Assembly: GCF_004803465.1 (NCBI RefSeq)
Contig: NZ_SRSF01000002.1
Coordinates: 62,001 to 126,000 of the forward strand
From: Neolewinella litorea
Lineage (GTDB): Bacteria > Bacteroidota > Bacteroidia > Chitinophagales > Saprospiraceae
DNA length: 64,000 nt
Direction of reading: 5' to 3'
This document shows, one piece after another, positions 16,004 to 25,311 of the stretch. The notes beneath the pieces were generated by a model, which was not told the DNA's origin, did no database searches, and was given only the letters and a program-made list of their open reading frames with translations. Within the stretch, counting starts at the first letter, position 1, and every line of letters begins with the position of its first letter. Made by a program: the position numbers and the translations under genes.

Positions 16004-16921
16004 CTAACCCCGGGAGAACTGGTGTCCGGTCCGGGCACTGGACTCAATATTGGGCGCGGATGACTTGCCCACCCCAGCGGTAAGGATCAGCAGGGGCAGC
16101 CGTGCGCGCAATACAGCCTCCCGGGTAGCGCTCTTGTGTAACAGCCGCTGGAACCAGGGGCGATCGGGACGATGCATGACCACAAGGCCGCAGCGCTGCT
16201 CGAATGCGTAGGCGAATATCGCACCGATGGTATCACCCGCTATTCGCTCCGAGAAACGTGCCCGAAAATCATCCTCCGGACGGTCGAATACCTCCTGCAA
16301 TACCCTAAGATCGAAGTCCGTAACCTCACCCTCCCGCGTACGGACGTGCAGAAAGTGCACGTTGGAGCGGCTCACCCCAAGGGCCTTCAGCACAGTCCGC
16401 GCCTGAAATATGCCCGCGCTGTGCAGATCGGTGGCGAAACAGATGGAATCAAACGGTTTGAACTTCACCTTATCGGGAATGACCAGGACCGGACAGGGTG
16501 GCCGGCTCGCCACTGCGGAAGCATTGGTCCCCCACCAGTCGTCCACGGCCCACTGCCTTCCGGCTGTACCCATGATAATAAGTTGATTTCCTTCCCGCTC
16601 GACGTGCTGCCGCAGACAAAAACGCAGTTCCCCCACCCGGACGAAGGTGCGTACCCCCGGCATTCTGGCTACGGATCCCGCAGCGCCGGAGATGCCCCGT
16701 TGCGAGAATTCCACCAGTTCGGTACGTGCTTCTTTTTGGAGGGAAGCCGTGAGGTTGTCTACAAAAGTTCCATAGTTGGGATTAGACGGCGTTGGTGGAA
16801 TGACGTACAGCAAATCGATGCTAGCGTCGAGTTTTTCCGCCAGGTGCAAGGCGTAGTGATAGGCACCGTAGGCAAGGGGTGAAAAATCCGTGGGTACCAG
16901 AATGGATGAGATCTTTTCCAT
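16004..16921 (-). CDS. Tandem-domain universal stress protein, copy 3
   Basis: 305 residues, divergent in orientation from the other copies. Domain 1 starts MEKISSILVPTDFSPLAYGA and has a full nucleotide-binding signature G-2x-G-9x-G-T in IIMGTAGRQWAVDDWWGTNA. Domain 2 (from KFKPFDSICFATDL) lacks the glycine loop and ends PLLILTAG. The tail after that is polar and Ser-rich. It converges on the AhpD-like gene and is divergent from copy 4, with 145 bases between the two starts that probably carry both promoters. Confidence 0.9.
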   Translation of the reverse strand: MEKISSILVPTDFSPLAYGAYHYALHLAEKLDASIDLLYVIPPTPSNPNYGTFVDNLTASLQKEARTELVEFSQRGISGAAGSVARMPGVRTFVRVGELRFCLRQHVEREGNQLIIMGTAGRQWAVDDWWGTNASAVASRPPCPVLVIPDKVKFKPFDSICFATDLHSAGIFQARTVLKALGVSRSNVHFLHVRTREGEVTDFDLRVLQEVFDRPEDDFRARFSERIAGDTIGAIFAYAFEQRCGLVVMHRPDRPWFQRLLHKSATREAVLRARLPLLILTAGVGKSSAPNIESSARTGHQFSRG

Positions 16922-17066
16922 GGGAAGCAGAGGCTGTTGTGTGCTACAAAATTCACCCCCGCCCTACACGACCGCGGTGATACAAATCACTGTCGCCGAT
17001 GATGTCGGACATACCCCGCGGTTGCGGCTCACCGGAACTTTGAGACTCATCAATTCCCTACCTCCC

Positions 17067-17984
17067 ATGCCTGCCAGCATCCTGATCCCCGTAGACTATA
17101 CCGTGGCATCACACAACGCCTACCGATTCGGACTTCACCTCGCCGAGGAAATGGGCCTGAACGTAGTTTTGGCGCATTACTATAGCGGATCGATCGATCC
17201 CCGGATTCCCCTGCAGTTCACCGGCGACGGAACCATCCAGGGTAGCCACCTGGAACACCTCCGCCAGTTTGCTTATTCCACCTGCGCTTATGCCTCTCCG
17301 CCGCTGGTAGAACTCCCTTGCAGCGTGGAAGTCGCTTACGAGGCCGACGTGAGTTTCAGTCCTTCTGCGGCCATCATCAAACGGGCGCACCGGTCAGACA
17401 TCATTCTGGTGGTCATGGCGTCCCGCAGCTCGCCGCCCCTGCTTGGAAAATGGCTCGGCAGCACGTCCACGACCGTCAGCGAAGCCTGCACCCGACCCGT
17501 TTTTCTGGTACCGGAGGCGGCCAGTTTCCAGCCGTTCCGTGAGATCGTGGTGGCCAACAATTACAATACCGCCGATCCTTATCCCCTGTGGCAACTGGAG
17601 GGATTGGCCGATCTTTTCAAAGCCAAGGTGCACTTCACCCACGTGGATACCGCCAAGGGGATGGGCGCACCGCGCTTTCTGCCGTGGAAGTTGATGGAAG
17701 AACTGTTGGACCGCACCCCGGCGGCCAATTACCCCTTCGAAGCAGTAACGGTACGGGATAAGGATATTGCACGCGGCCTGATCGATTACGCCGACCAGGT
17801 AGCCGCGAACCTGATCGTCATCGTGAACCAAACACGCAGCCGTTGGCAAGCCCTCCTGCGCGCTACCCTGACCCAGGACCTGGCACTGCGTTCCCACCTT
17901 CCGGTGCTGGTGCTGCATACGGCCACTATCAGCCTGGCGCGCCAGGTCGTGGCCCAGGAATTCGCCGATGGGGAAGCCGGATAG
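17067..17984 (+). CDS. Tandem-domain universal stress protein, copy 4 (degenerate nucleotide site)
   Basis: 305 residues from the ATG at 17067 (MPASILIPVDYTVASHNAYR); a longer in-frame ORF from 16890 would overlap the divergent copy 3 and is rejected. The expected glycine-rich loop reads VVMASRSSPPLLGKWLGST, where the first glycines are replaced by Ala and Ser, so ATP binding is doubtful. Domain 2 starts FREIVVANNYNTADPY. It converges on the receiver-CRP regulator gene with a 21-base gap. Confidence 0.88.
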   Translation: MPASILIPVDYTVASHNAYRFGLHLAEEMGLNVVLAHYYSGSIDPRIPLQFTGDGTIQGSHLEHLRQFAYSTCAYASPPLVELPCSVEVAYEADVSFSPSAAIIKRAHRSDIILVVMASRSSPPLLGKWLGSTSTTVSEACTRPVFLVPEAASFQPFREIVVANNYNTADPYPLWQLEGLADLFKAKVHFTHVDTAKGMGAPRFLPWKLMEELLDRTPAANYPFEAVTVRDKDIARGLIDYADQVAANLIVIVNQTRSRWQALLRATLTQDLALRSHLPVLVLHTATISLARQVVAQEFADGEAG

Positions 17985-18005
17985 GGCAAGCCAACGGACC
18001 ATACC

Positions 18006-19055
18006 TCAAAGCAGCAGGTTGCGTAGTACCTCGGGTTTCAATATCCTGATTAGGCGACCGTCGGTTTCCACCAGGCTGTCCTGTTTGAAATCCGACAGGG
18101 CCCGGGTCACGCTCTCCTTCGTGGAGCCGACCATCTGCGCCAGTTCTTCCCGGGAGAGTGAAATGGTTTCCTGGTTGGGCCGGTCGTGCAGATCGCAGAG
18201 CACGAGCGCCGTGCGGCGGCGAACGCTGTCGTAAGCCTGGTGCACCAGCTGCTCCTGGTTCTGCATTACCCGGCCCGCAAGCAGGTGGATGATGGCTGAA
18301 GCAACCGATCGCTCCGTATTGAGCAGGGCCATCAACTGATCCGTGGGCAACAGCTGACAACCGGCCGGCTCGGCCGCCGCCCGGGCCGTATAATGATAGG
18401 GCGTTCGCTCCAGGACGCAGGATACCCCGAAGATGTCGCCCGGACCCAGTTCCGCCAGGATATAGTCGCGCCCGTATTCGTGGGTCCGGCGGAGATGGAT
18501 CCGACCCTTGTCGATTCGATACAGAAAACGAGGGTGTTCGCCCTCGCGCACTACCACGGCACCTGCCTCAATGGTGGTCCGCCGCCCCGAAGCGGCGAAA
18601 GCTTCTTCCAGCCGTGCCATGCCCCGTTCGGCACCCGCCAATTGCGCCGGGGCCACCGCATCCTTTCCGCGGAGGGCTGCCTTGCGGAGGCGGGTCTGGA
18701 TCACCCGGAGGAGTTCATCCTTATAGAACGGTTTGGTGATGTAATCATCGGCGCCCAGGTTCATGCCGTGCCGGACGTCTTCCGCCTCCGTACGCGCGGT
18801 GATGAAAACGAACGGAATGGCGGCGGTCCGCTCGTTGTCCGAAAGCAGGTTCAGCACCCCAAACCCATCCAATTCCGGCATCATCACGTCGCAAAGGATC
18901 AGGTCCGGCAGTTCCTCGATGGCGAGTTTGGCCCCTGCCAGTCCGTTGGGGGCCGTGGAAGTCCGGTAGCCGTACAGCTCGAGAATCTCGGCCAGGTTCT
19001 CCCGGACCGCGGCGTTGTCCTCGATGATCAGAATGGTGGTGTTGGGTTTTTCCAT
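18006..19055 (-). CDS. Response regulator: receiver fused to a CRP/FNR-type regulator
   Basis: 349 residues. N-terminal receiver domain (1-120): acidic pair E12-D13, phosphoacceptor D56 (LILCDVMMPELDG) and K108 (GADDYITKPF). A short linker leads to a cyclic-nucleotide-binding-like beta-roll (about 140-260; HPRFLYRIDKGRIHLRR, LGPGDIFGVSCVLERTPYHY) and a C-terminal Crp-type winged helix (ETISLSREELAQMVGSTKES, VTRALSDFKQDSLVE). It lacks an N-terminal FNR-type cysteine cluster. The histidine kinase gene ends 6 bases upstream, so the two form an operon and almost certainly a phosphorelay pair. Likely controls the nearby stress genes. Confidence 0.92.
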   Translation of the reverse strand: MEKPNTTILIIEDNAAVRENLAEILELYGYRTSTAPNGLAGAKLAIEELPDLILCDVMMPELDGFGVLNLLSDNERTAAIPFVFITARTEAEDVRHGMNLGADDYITKPFYKDELLRVIQTRLRKAALRGKDAVAPAQLAGAERGMARLEEAFAASGRRTTIEAGAVVVREGEHPRFLYRIDKGRIHLRRTHEYGRDYILAELGPGDIFGVSCVLERTPYHYTARAAAEPAGCQLLPTDQLMALLNTERSVASAIIHLLAGRVMQNQEQLVHQAYDSVRRRTALVLCDLHDRPNQETISLSREELAQMVGSTKESVTRALSDFKQDSLVETDGRLIRILKPEVLRNLLL

Positions 19056-19061
19056 CGGTGG

Positions 19062-20240
19062 TCAGTTATCCGTATTCGGCAGCCGTATACTAAAAGTGGT
19101 CCCCTCCCCCTCCCGGCTGGTATAGTTGAGACTGCCGCCCAGCAATTCAACGTACTGGGCCACGATATTCAGTCCCAGTCCGGTGCCCTTGATGTTCTCG
19201 ACGTTGCGGGCGCGGAAAAAGCGGTCGAAGAGGTGCACCTGATCCTCCAGGGGAATTCCGATACCGTGATCCTCTACCTCCAGCAGCAGTTCACCCTCGA
19301 GGAGCGAGGCACGTACATACAGGGGTGAATCGGGCGGTGAGTACTTGGCGGCGTTGGACAAGAGGTTGATTAAGATGCGGCGCAGCAACTTGGGATCCGT
19401 CGTGATTAGGGTATCCCCGTCCAGTCCGGTCACTTCTATCACCTGCCCTGGCTTCAGCTGCCCCTCGCTGGCTTCTATGGCGGTGGACAGCACCGAGTCC
19501 AGGTGCACCTTGCGTACCTCCGGCCGGATGACTCCCTGTTCCAGCTGGCTCAGGGAGAGGAAATCGTTGAGGATCTCCGTAAGCTGGCCTACTGCCTCCT
19601 TGATGCGGTTCAGGTGCCCTTGTCGTTTGGGTTGTTGCCCGGTGTCAGTGTACAGTTCGATCAGTTCGGCGGAGCTGAGCACAGTACTCAGCGGGGTCTT
19701 GAACTCGTGGCTGGCCAGGGTGAGGAACCGGCTTTTCAGCTCATTGAGTTCCCGTTCCTTGCCCAGGGCCCGTTGGAGCTCGGCCTCCCGCGCCCGCAGC
19801 GCGGCGGTGCGCTCGATCACCTTGCTTTCCAGGCTCCTGTTGAGATCGTCCACCCGCTTCTTGGCCAGGTGGAACTCGCTCAGATCGTGGAGGATTCCCG
19901 TGTAGACGGTACCCTCCGCCAGGGTGACCTCACTGACGGCCAAGCGGAGGGGGAATTCACGCCCGTCCTTGCAGCGACCCGTCACTTCGCGACCGATGCC
20001 GATGATGTGGGGAACGCGCGTGCGCTGGTAACGCTCCAGGTATTCGTCGTGGTGGGTGCGGTCGTGGGAAGACATCAGCATATTGACCTTCTGTCCCCGG
20101 AGTTCTTCCGCAGTATATCCGAATAGTTCACAGGCGGCCCGGTTCACGTTCTCCATTATGCCACGGTCGTTCATCGTGATGATACCGTCGGTGGCCATTT
20201 CAAAAAGGGCCTTGAGTCGCCGTCCATCATCCTGGCTCAT
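19062..20240 (-). CDS. PAS sensor histidine kinase, FixL-like with haem-ligand residues
   Basis: 392 residues, no membrane segment. PAS domain (5-120), coiled coil (about 122-168), HisKA with phosphoacceptor H178 (LTLASHEFKTPLS), then HATPase (NLLSNAAKYSP, DHGIGIP, GTGLGLNIV). The PAS core HHDEYLERYQRTRVPHIIGI closely matches Bradyrhizobium FixL as I remember it: H64, H78 and R84 fall at the spacing of FixL H200 (haem iron ligand), H214 and R220. This points to a haem-based oxygen sensor, though many PAS kinases share part of the motif without haem. Partner is the receiver-CRP protein encoded immediately downstream. Confidence 0.88.
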   Translation of the reverse strand: MSQDDGRRLKALFEMATDGIITMNDRGIMENVNRAACELFGYTAEELRGQKVNMLMSSHDRTHHDEYLERYQRTRVPHIIGIGREVTGRCKDGREFPLRLAVSEVTLAEGTVYTGILHDLSEFHLAKKRVDDLNRSLESKVIERTAALRAREAELQRALGKERELNELKSRFLTLASHEFKTPLSTVLSSAELIELYTDTGQQPKRQGHLNRIKEAVGQLTEILNDFLSLSQLEQGVIRPEVRKVHLDSVLSTAIEASEGQLKPGQVIEVTGLDGDTLITTDPKLLRRILINLLSNAAKYSPPDSPLYVRASLLEGELLLEVEDHGIGIPLEDQVHLFDRFFRARNVENIKGTGLGLNIVAQYVELLGGSLNYTSREGEGTTFSIRLPNTDN

Positions 20241-20368
20241 ATAATTTCATTTACTCCCCGCCGGTACCCCGGGCAATTTCGGGGGAAACGGCGATTACGG
20301 GAAGCCTCCTGCACCGGCCGCCGGTGGTCCACAATTAAATAAGCAGACCGCCCGACCGCCGGCCCGAA

Positions 20369-20626
20369 TCACGCTACTTTATCGCCCTCGACGGCATTGG
20401 CGGAGGAAAGCTCCACCACCTTTCCGGAGGAGGTTACCTGGCGTATCGGGATAACCTTCCGGGGTGCAGGTGTACGAAAGCGAATGCCCAAGATAGCGCT
20501 GAGGAAGATGGGAAGCGAAAGCAAGGCGAAGGAGGTCCAGCCACTAAACAGCGCGATAAGGACAATGGCCATCATAAGGTAAAAGCGGTATACGATCTGG
20601 TCGACCGTGATAGCGTAAAAGCGCAT
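20369..20626 (-). CDS. Small two-helix membrane protein, unknown function
   Basis: 85 residues from the ATG at 20626 (MRFYAITVDQIVYRFYLMMA). Two adjacent hydrophobic stretches (FYLMMAIVLIALFSGWTSFA and LLSLPIFLSAILGI) form a helical hairpin; the C-terminus is a soluble basic then acidic tail. An earlier in-frame GTG/ATG would add 25 residues of unlike character. I recognise no family, but the context (upstream of the FixL-like kinase, 128 bases away, same strand) suggests membership of the stress/redox island. Confidence 0.65.
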   Translation of the reverse strand: MRFYAITVDQIVYRFYLMMAIVLIALFSGWTSFALLSLPIFLSAILGIRFRTPAPRKVIPIRQVTSSGKVVELSSANAVEGDKVA

Positions 20627-20913
20627 GACAGGTGAGTTTGTTGCCCCACAAAGTTGCCGGTGGGCGGCCTGTGGGAGATTGATCCGTATCATCGACCACA
20701 TTGATATATCTTACCCGGGGAAGTGCCTCGCTCGTATCCGCTTTGGCCCCGCCCTCCCGTTATCCAGCTGGCGCCGGCGCGCGGGTCCAGTGTGATAACC
20801 ACGAATGCTGGCCAGGTCGGCACCCGCCCCAGCACCTGCGCACCGCCGCCCAGTGAACAAAGGCTCCTAGCAAAACTTCGTACACCGGAACAGAAACCAA
20901 AAACCAAGCCAGT

Positions 20914-21972
20914 ATGCCGCTGACCGCCCTAGCCTATGGTATTCACCGCGAATGGGACAACCTTGTGGACCGCCTCAAGTGGGGACAGGACAAACCCGTG
21001 GATGTGGCCAACTACATCGGATTCGCCCGGCCCGACTACCTCTACCTCACCGGGCGGGTGCTGCGCGACCGGGGCATCAGCCGCAACGAACGCGACCACC
21101 TGTGGCATAATCTGGTCAATAACTTCAAGCGGTTCAACAGCCGGGAGATCGACCATGCGGAGGTGGAGATCACCTGGGGCGAGCACACCTTCAAGCGGGT
21201 AACCGACAGCGAGGGATACTTCCAGGTCGAGCACCACTGCAAACCGGAGGAAGCCCCCCACTCCGGGGACCAGCTCTGGCAGGAGGCCACCATACGCGTG
21301 GTGAGCACCCCCCTGGACGGAGTCGTAAACCACGTATCGCATTCCGACGTGGTGATGCCCCAGGAAGCCGAGTTCGGCATTATCAGTGACATCGACGATA
21401 CCATCTTGCAAACCGATGTGACCAGCCGGTTCAAGTTGAAGACCATGATGCATACCCTGCTCAAGAACGCCGGCAACCGCCGGGCATTCGAGGGGGTGTC
21501 CGACTTTTATGAGGCACTGCAGGGCGGGCCGGACGCCAAGGGGTTCAATCCCTTTTTCTACGTTTCAAACAGCCCCTGGAACCTCTACGATCTCCTGCTC
21601 GATTTCCTTCACCTGAACCACCTGCCCCGCGGCCCCATCCTGCTGCGGGATTTCGGATTGCCCGCAGAAGACACGGTCCAGTCCTTTAAAACCCACAAGG
21701 CGGATATGGTGGACAAGATCCTGACCACCTACCCCGACCTACCCTTTATCATGCTCGGAGACAGCGGGGAGGCCGACACGGACATCTACCTCGAAGCCGC
21801 GCGCAACAATCCCGAGCGCATCCTGTGCATTTACATTCGCGACGTGCAGCACGAAGAACGCGCTCGCCGGATCGAAGACCTGATAGAAGACATCAGTACA
21901 ATCAACGTACGGCTGGTCGGCTCCTACGAGGAAGCGGCCGCTCACGCCCGTACCATGGGTTGGATTCAGTAG
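20914..21972 (+). CDS. APP1-type phosphatidate phosphatase domain protein (DUF2183)
   Basis: 352 residues, cytoplasmic by sequence. The C-terminal half is the APP1 catalytic domain of the HAD superfamily: nucleophile motif ISDIDDTILQTDV (DxDxT), then FYVSNSPWNLYDLL, a lysine in FKTHKADMV and LPFIMLGDSGEADTDIY. The N-terminal half (1-150) holds a beta-sandwich-like region (AEVEITWGEHTFKRVTDSEG). Yeast App1 dephosphorylates phosphatidic acid; bacterial substrates are not established. The 3' end overlaps the convergent E1 gene by 7 bases. Located at the end of the stress island. Confidence 0.88.
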   Translation: MPLTALAYGIHREWDNLVDRLKWGQDKPVDVANYIGFARPDYLYLTGRVLRDRGISRNERDHLWHNLVNNFKRFNSREIDHAEVEITWGEHTFKRVTDSEGYFQVEHHCKPEEAPHSGDQLWQEATIRVVSTPLDGVVNHVSHSDVVMPQEAEFGIISDIDDTILQTDVTSRFKLKTMMHTLLKNAGNRRAFEGVSDFYEALQGGPDAKGFNPFFYVSNSPWNLYDLLLDFLHLNHLPRGPILLRDFGLPAEDTVQSFKTHKADMVDKILTTYPDLPFIMLGDSGEADTDIYLEAARNNPERILCIYIRDVQHEERARRIEDLIEDISTINVRLVGSYEEAAAHARTMGWIQ

Positions 21973-24338
21973 GCGACGAGCTCCACAGCGGCTTCGACGA
22001 TATCCATCGTCTGCGGTTTGCTGGCGTAGTTTCCATCGTCGGCGTAGGCGGGGCGGTGTACGGCAGCCGTTAGCGTCCGCACCGGGGCGTCGAGCAGGCG
22101 GAACGCGTCCTGTCCCTCGATGATCTCCCGTTCGATGTATGCCGTAGTTCCTCCGGGCATGTCTTCATCAACGATGAGCAGTCGGTTGGTATGGGCCAGG
22201 TAGCCGGTGATGCGGTGCTCCAGGTCGAAAGGAAGCAGGGTCTGTACGTCAACCACTTCTACCCCGATGCCGCGCTCAGCCAGAATACCGGCCGCTTCAA
22301 CGCAGTGCCGGACACAAGCCCCGTAGGTAACAATGGTCAGATCGTCGCCCCGGGTAAGTCTTTCGGGGACACCGAGCGGCACCCGGAATTCCAGGAGATT
22401 ACTCGGCTCGGGTTCCCGCAGCCGGTAACCATTGAGCACCTCGATCACGAGGGCAGGATCGTCACCGTCCAGAAGGGTATTGTAGAGGCCTACGGCCTGT
22501 ACCATATTGCGGGGAACGCAAAGGTGCATACCGCGCAGGCTACCGATGAGCGGTGCCAGATACGAGCCGCTGTGCCAGATGCCTTCCAGGCGATGCCCGC
22601 GGGTGCGGACAATGAGCGGGCAGGCCTGCATACCGTTGGTACGCCAGCGCAGGGTGGCTACATCGTCGGTCAGGATCGGCAGTCCGTAGTACATGTAGTC
22701 CAGGTACTGGATCTCGGCAATGGGGCGCAGGCCGCGCATGGCCATTCCCATGGCCTGACCGAGTATGGTCCATTCCCGGATACCGGTATCGAAGACCCGG
22801 TGCTTACCGAATCGTTCCTGTAGTCCGGCAAAGCCCTGGTTCACGTCGCCGATCTCGCCAACATCCTCTCCGAAGGCGAAGAGTTCCGGCCGTTCTTCGA
22901 ATTTGGCGGTAAAGTAGTGTTGCAGGATCTCGTAGCCGGGCAGTTGCTTCCCGCCCTCCTCGTAAGTGGCCGGGGTGCCTCCGATACGCAGGGGCGACTG
23001 CGGGGTATTGCTGAGGAGGTTCGCCCCTTTCGCCTCACGGAGCTCGTAAGTCGCATCCCGGAGCCAGTCGCTCAGTCCGCGGGGCAGGCCGGTTTCACCC
23101 ATCTGGAAGCGGAGGCGACGCACGGCGTCGATGAGTTCCGAAAGAAGGGGAAAATTCATTCCCTGTACCTGCTTGGCGAAGGCCTGGAGGGCAGGGCCGC
23201 GCAGTGCTTCGGTGGGGAGCTGCTGGAGTAGTTCGTCCCGGCGTTCCTTGCGGGGTCCGGTGAGGTTCTCCCAGGCACGCTTGCGTGCGGCGGCTACTTC
23301 TTTCTTGGCGCGACGGTCCAGTTCGTCGAGGTCGGCCACTTCAGCTACTCCAGTTGCCAGGAGGTAATGGCGGAACTGCGAGAGGCAGTCCCAGGTTTTT
23401 TCCCACTGCAGGCGCTCTTCGGATTTGTAGCGCTCGTGACTTCCGCTGGTACTGTGACCGTTGGGCTGGGTAAGCTCCTGTACGTGGATGAGTGCCGCGC
23501 GGTGGTTGGTGCGCACGCGTCGGGCCACTTTCGGATACAGTTCCACCAGGGCCGGATAATCCCAGCCCTTGACGGTGTAGATGTCGATACCGTTGCTGTC
23601 GCCTTCCTGCTGCAGTCCGGCCAGGGCCTCACTGATGCTGCCCTTGGTGGTTTGCAGTTCCACGGGTACACTGATGCCGAATCCGTCGTCGACCACCGTG
23701 CAAACCATCGGGACGCCGGTCACTCCGGCGGCGTTCATGGTTTCCCAGAATACGCCCTCACTGGTGGAGGCATCGCCAATCTCGGTCCAGGAAATCTCGT
23801 TGCCGTCCTTGGAATGCAGTTCTCCGGGCAGCTCGCTGTCCATGCGGTACACCTTGGAGGCAAAAGCGAGTCCGAAGCCGCGCGCCATTTGACCGGCCGT
23901 AGGGCTGGTGGCGCTGCTGAGGTTGAAGCTTTGGGTATTGTCAAGCCAGTTGCCGTCTTCGTCGATGGTCTGGTTGGCGTAGTGCCCTCCCATCTGCCGG
24001 CCGCTGCTGAAGGGGTCGTGTTGGTCGTCGGAGTAGAGCTGGGCAAGCAACTGCTCCGGGGTGGTCATGCCGAGGGTGAGCAGCAGGGTGTGGCCGCGGT
24101 AGTAGTCGGCCCGCCAGTCGCCTTTTTCAATGGCCCGGGCCATGGCTACCTGGTAAAGTTCTTTGCCGTCGTCGCTCACCCCGAATTTGGCCCGACCGGT
24201 CAGGACGTCCTTTCTGATGATGTTGCTGAGTTCTCGGCTCACGCGACAGACGTAGTAGTCATTCAGCGCGCGCTCAAAGTCCGATTCCGGCAGTTTCCGG
24301 AAGTCCGCGGTGGTTAGCTCGGGATCTTTCAGGGGCAA
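21966..24338 (-). CDS. 2-oxoacid dehydrogenase E1, fused alpha and beta subunits
   Basis: 790 residues, thiamine-diphosphate-dependent decarboxylating component of a branched-chain or related 2-oxoacid dehydrogenase complex. The alpha half (1-370) has the ThDP motif GD-x-n start EIGDASTSEGVFWETMNAAG and DDGFGISVPVELQTTKG. The beta half (from about 460) has ELFAFGEDVGEIGDVNQGF, LPILTDDVATLRWRTNGMQ and RLLIVDEDMPGGTTAYIERE. The fused form is usual in Bacteroidota. The only plausible start is a TTG at 24338: the nearby ATG at 24343 is out of frame, and an in-frame TAA lies 18 bases upstream of the TTG. No E2 or E3 gene is nearby. Confidence 0.92.
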   Translation of the reverse strand: MPLKDPELTTADFRKLPESDFERALNDYYVCRVSRELSNIIRKDVLTGRAKFGVSDDGKELYQVAMARAIEKGDWRADYYRGHTLLLTLGMTTPEQLLAQLYSDDQHDPFSSGRQMGGHYANQTIDEDGNWLDNTQSFNLSSATSPTAGQMARGFGLAFASKVYRMDSELPGELHSKDGNEISWTEIGDASTSEGVFWETMNAAGVTGVPMVCTVVDDGFGISVPVELQTTKGSISEALAGLQQEGDSNGIDIYTVKGWDYPALVELYPKVARRVRTNHRAALIHVQELTQPNGHSTSGSHERYKSEERLQWEKTWDCLSQFRHYLLATGVAEVADLDELDRRAKKEVAAARKRAWENLTGPRKERRDELLQQLPTEALRGPALQAFAKQVQGMNFPLLSELIDAVRRLRFQMGETGLPRGLSDWLRDATYELREAKGANLLSNTPQSPLRIGGTPATYEEGGKQLPGYEILQHYFTAKFEERPELFAFGEDVGEIGDVNQGFAGLQERFGKHRVFDTGIREWTILGQAMGMAMRGLRPIAEIQYLDYMYYGLPILTDDVATLRWRTNGMQACPLIVRTRGHRLEGIWHSGSYLAPLIGSLRGMHLCVPRNMVQAVGLYNTLLDGDDPALVIEVLNGYRLREPEPSNLLEFRVPLGVPERLTRGDDLTIVTYGACVRHCVEAAGILAERGIGVEVVDVQTLLPFDLEHRITGYLAHTNRLLIVDEDMPGGTTAYIEREIIEGQDAFRLLDAPVRTLTAAVHRPAYADDGNYASKPQTMDIVEAAVELVAY

Positions 24339-24447
24339 AACATTGAGGTTTTATTTCGCGGTGGTCAGCCGCTGGATTTGGTCAGGGTAACATGTCAAAA
24401 CGAGGTCGGGACGCGGATGCCCCGAGCATTGCGAAGGTAACAGAAAA

Positions 24448-25254
24448 TTACGATTCCCGGTTGATCGCCAGGTTGGCGGCTCCGCCGCGGTAAAGGGGTA
24501 CCGCCACTGTATCGTCCCACCGCAGCAGACTGGCTTCACCGTTCTCCAGACGCAGGTAAGTGCAGTAGTTAAGCCACTCGCCGAGGTTGATGTAGCGGCT
24601 GTTTCCGTTCGAAAGTCGGTAGTCGATGGGCAGGTGCCGGTGGCCGAAGATGCAATAGTCGATGCTCGGGTCCTGCGCCACGCGGCGCTCGCTGTAGGCC
24701 ACGAGCCATTCCCGGTCCGGGCCATTGAACTCGGCTTCGGAGGGTTGCCCTTCCCGACTTTTGTGACTGAAGAAGAGCGCCAGGCGCATGGCCAGGTTGG
24801 GGTGCAGGCGGGCGTAAAGCCATTTGGCCCAGGGTGCATCCATCACTTTCTTCATTCGCTTGTAGCCGTAGTCGCCGGGTCCCAAACCGTCACCGTGGCC
24901 GATCAGCAGTTTCCTGCCCTGCAGCTCATGTACTACGGGTTGGTAGTGAAGGGTGACTCCAGTCTCCCGTGGCAGGTAATCCTGCATCCACAGGTCGTGG
25001 TTACCGGTGAAGACGTGAATCGGTGTACCCCCGTCGGTGATCTCGGCCAGTTTGCCGAGGAAACGCACATGGCCGCGGGGTACGGCGTGGCGCCATTCGA
25101 ACCAGAAATCGAATAGGTCGCCGACCAGGTAAATCGCGTCGGCTCCCTCGCTCACGCAGTGGTCGAGCCAGCGCACCACCTCGCGCTCTCTTTCCCGACT
25201 GCTGGTGCGGGCGTCGGTCCCCAGGTGAAAGTCGGAGGCGAAGAAAATCGGCAT
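24448..25254 (-). CDS. lpxH: UDP-2,3-diacylglucosamine diphosphatase
   Basis: 268 residues. It hydrolyses UDP-2,3-diacylglucosamine to lipid X in lipid A synthesis at the cytoplasmic face of the inner membrane. Metallophosphoesterase motifs: ASDFHLG (D-x-H), LVGDLFDFWFEWR (the GDLFDxW hallmark of LpxH), FTGNHDLWM, LIGHGDGLGPGDYGYK and FGHRHLPID. Length and the Tyr/Arg-rich lid region fit the family. It follows rpoD by 57 bases on the same strand, so both may be cotranscribed. Confidence 0.93.
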   Translation of the reverse strand: MPIFFASDFHLGTDARTSSREREREVVRWLDHCVSEGADAIYLVGDLFDFWFEWRHAVPRGHVRFLGKLAEITDGGTPIHVFTGNHDLWMQDYLPRETGVTLHYQPVVHELQGRKLLIGHGDGLGPGDYGYKRMKKVMDAPWAKWLYARLHPNLAMRLALFFSHKSREGQPSEAEFNGPDREWLVAYSERRVAQDPSIDYCIFGHRHLPIDYRLSNGNSRYINLGEWLNYCTYLRLENGEASLLRWDDTVAVPLYRGGAANLAINRES

Positions 25255-25311
25255 GGCCGAAAGATAGAAAGAAGGCGGCGGTACGGACCTGGGGGATCGC
25301 GCACGGAGGAT

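Noticed and set aside
13193-17984. Tandem duplication of a single Usp gene as the source of all four copies
   Set aside because: The four proteins differ strongly in loop sequence, orientation and second-domain sequence, so recent duplication is not supported.
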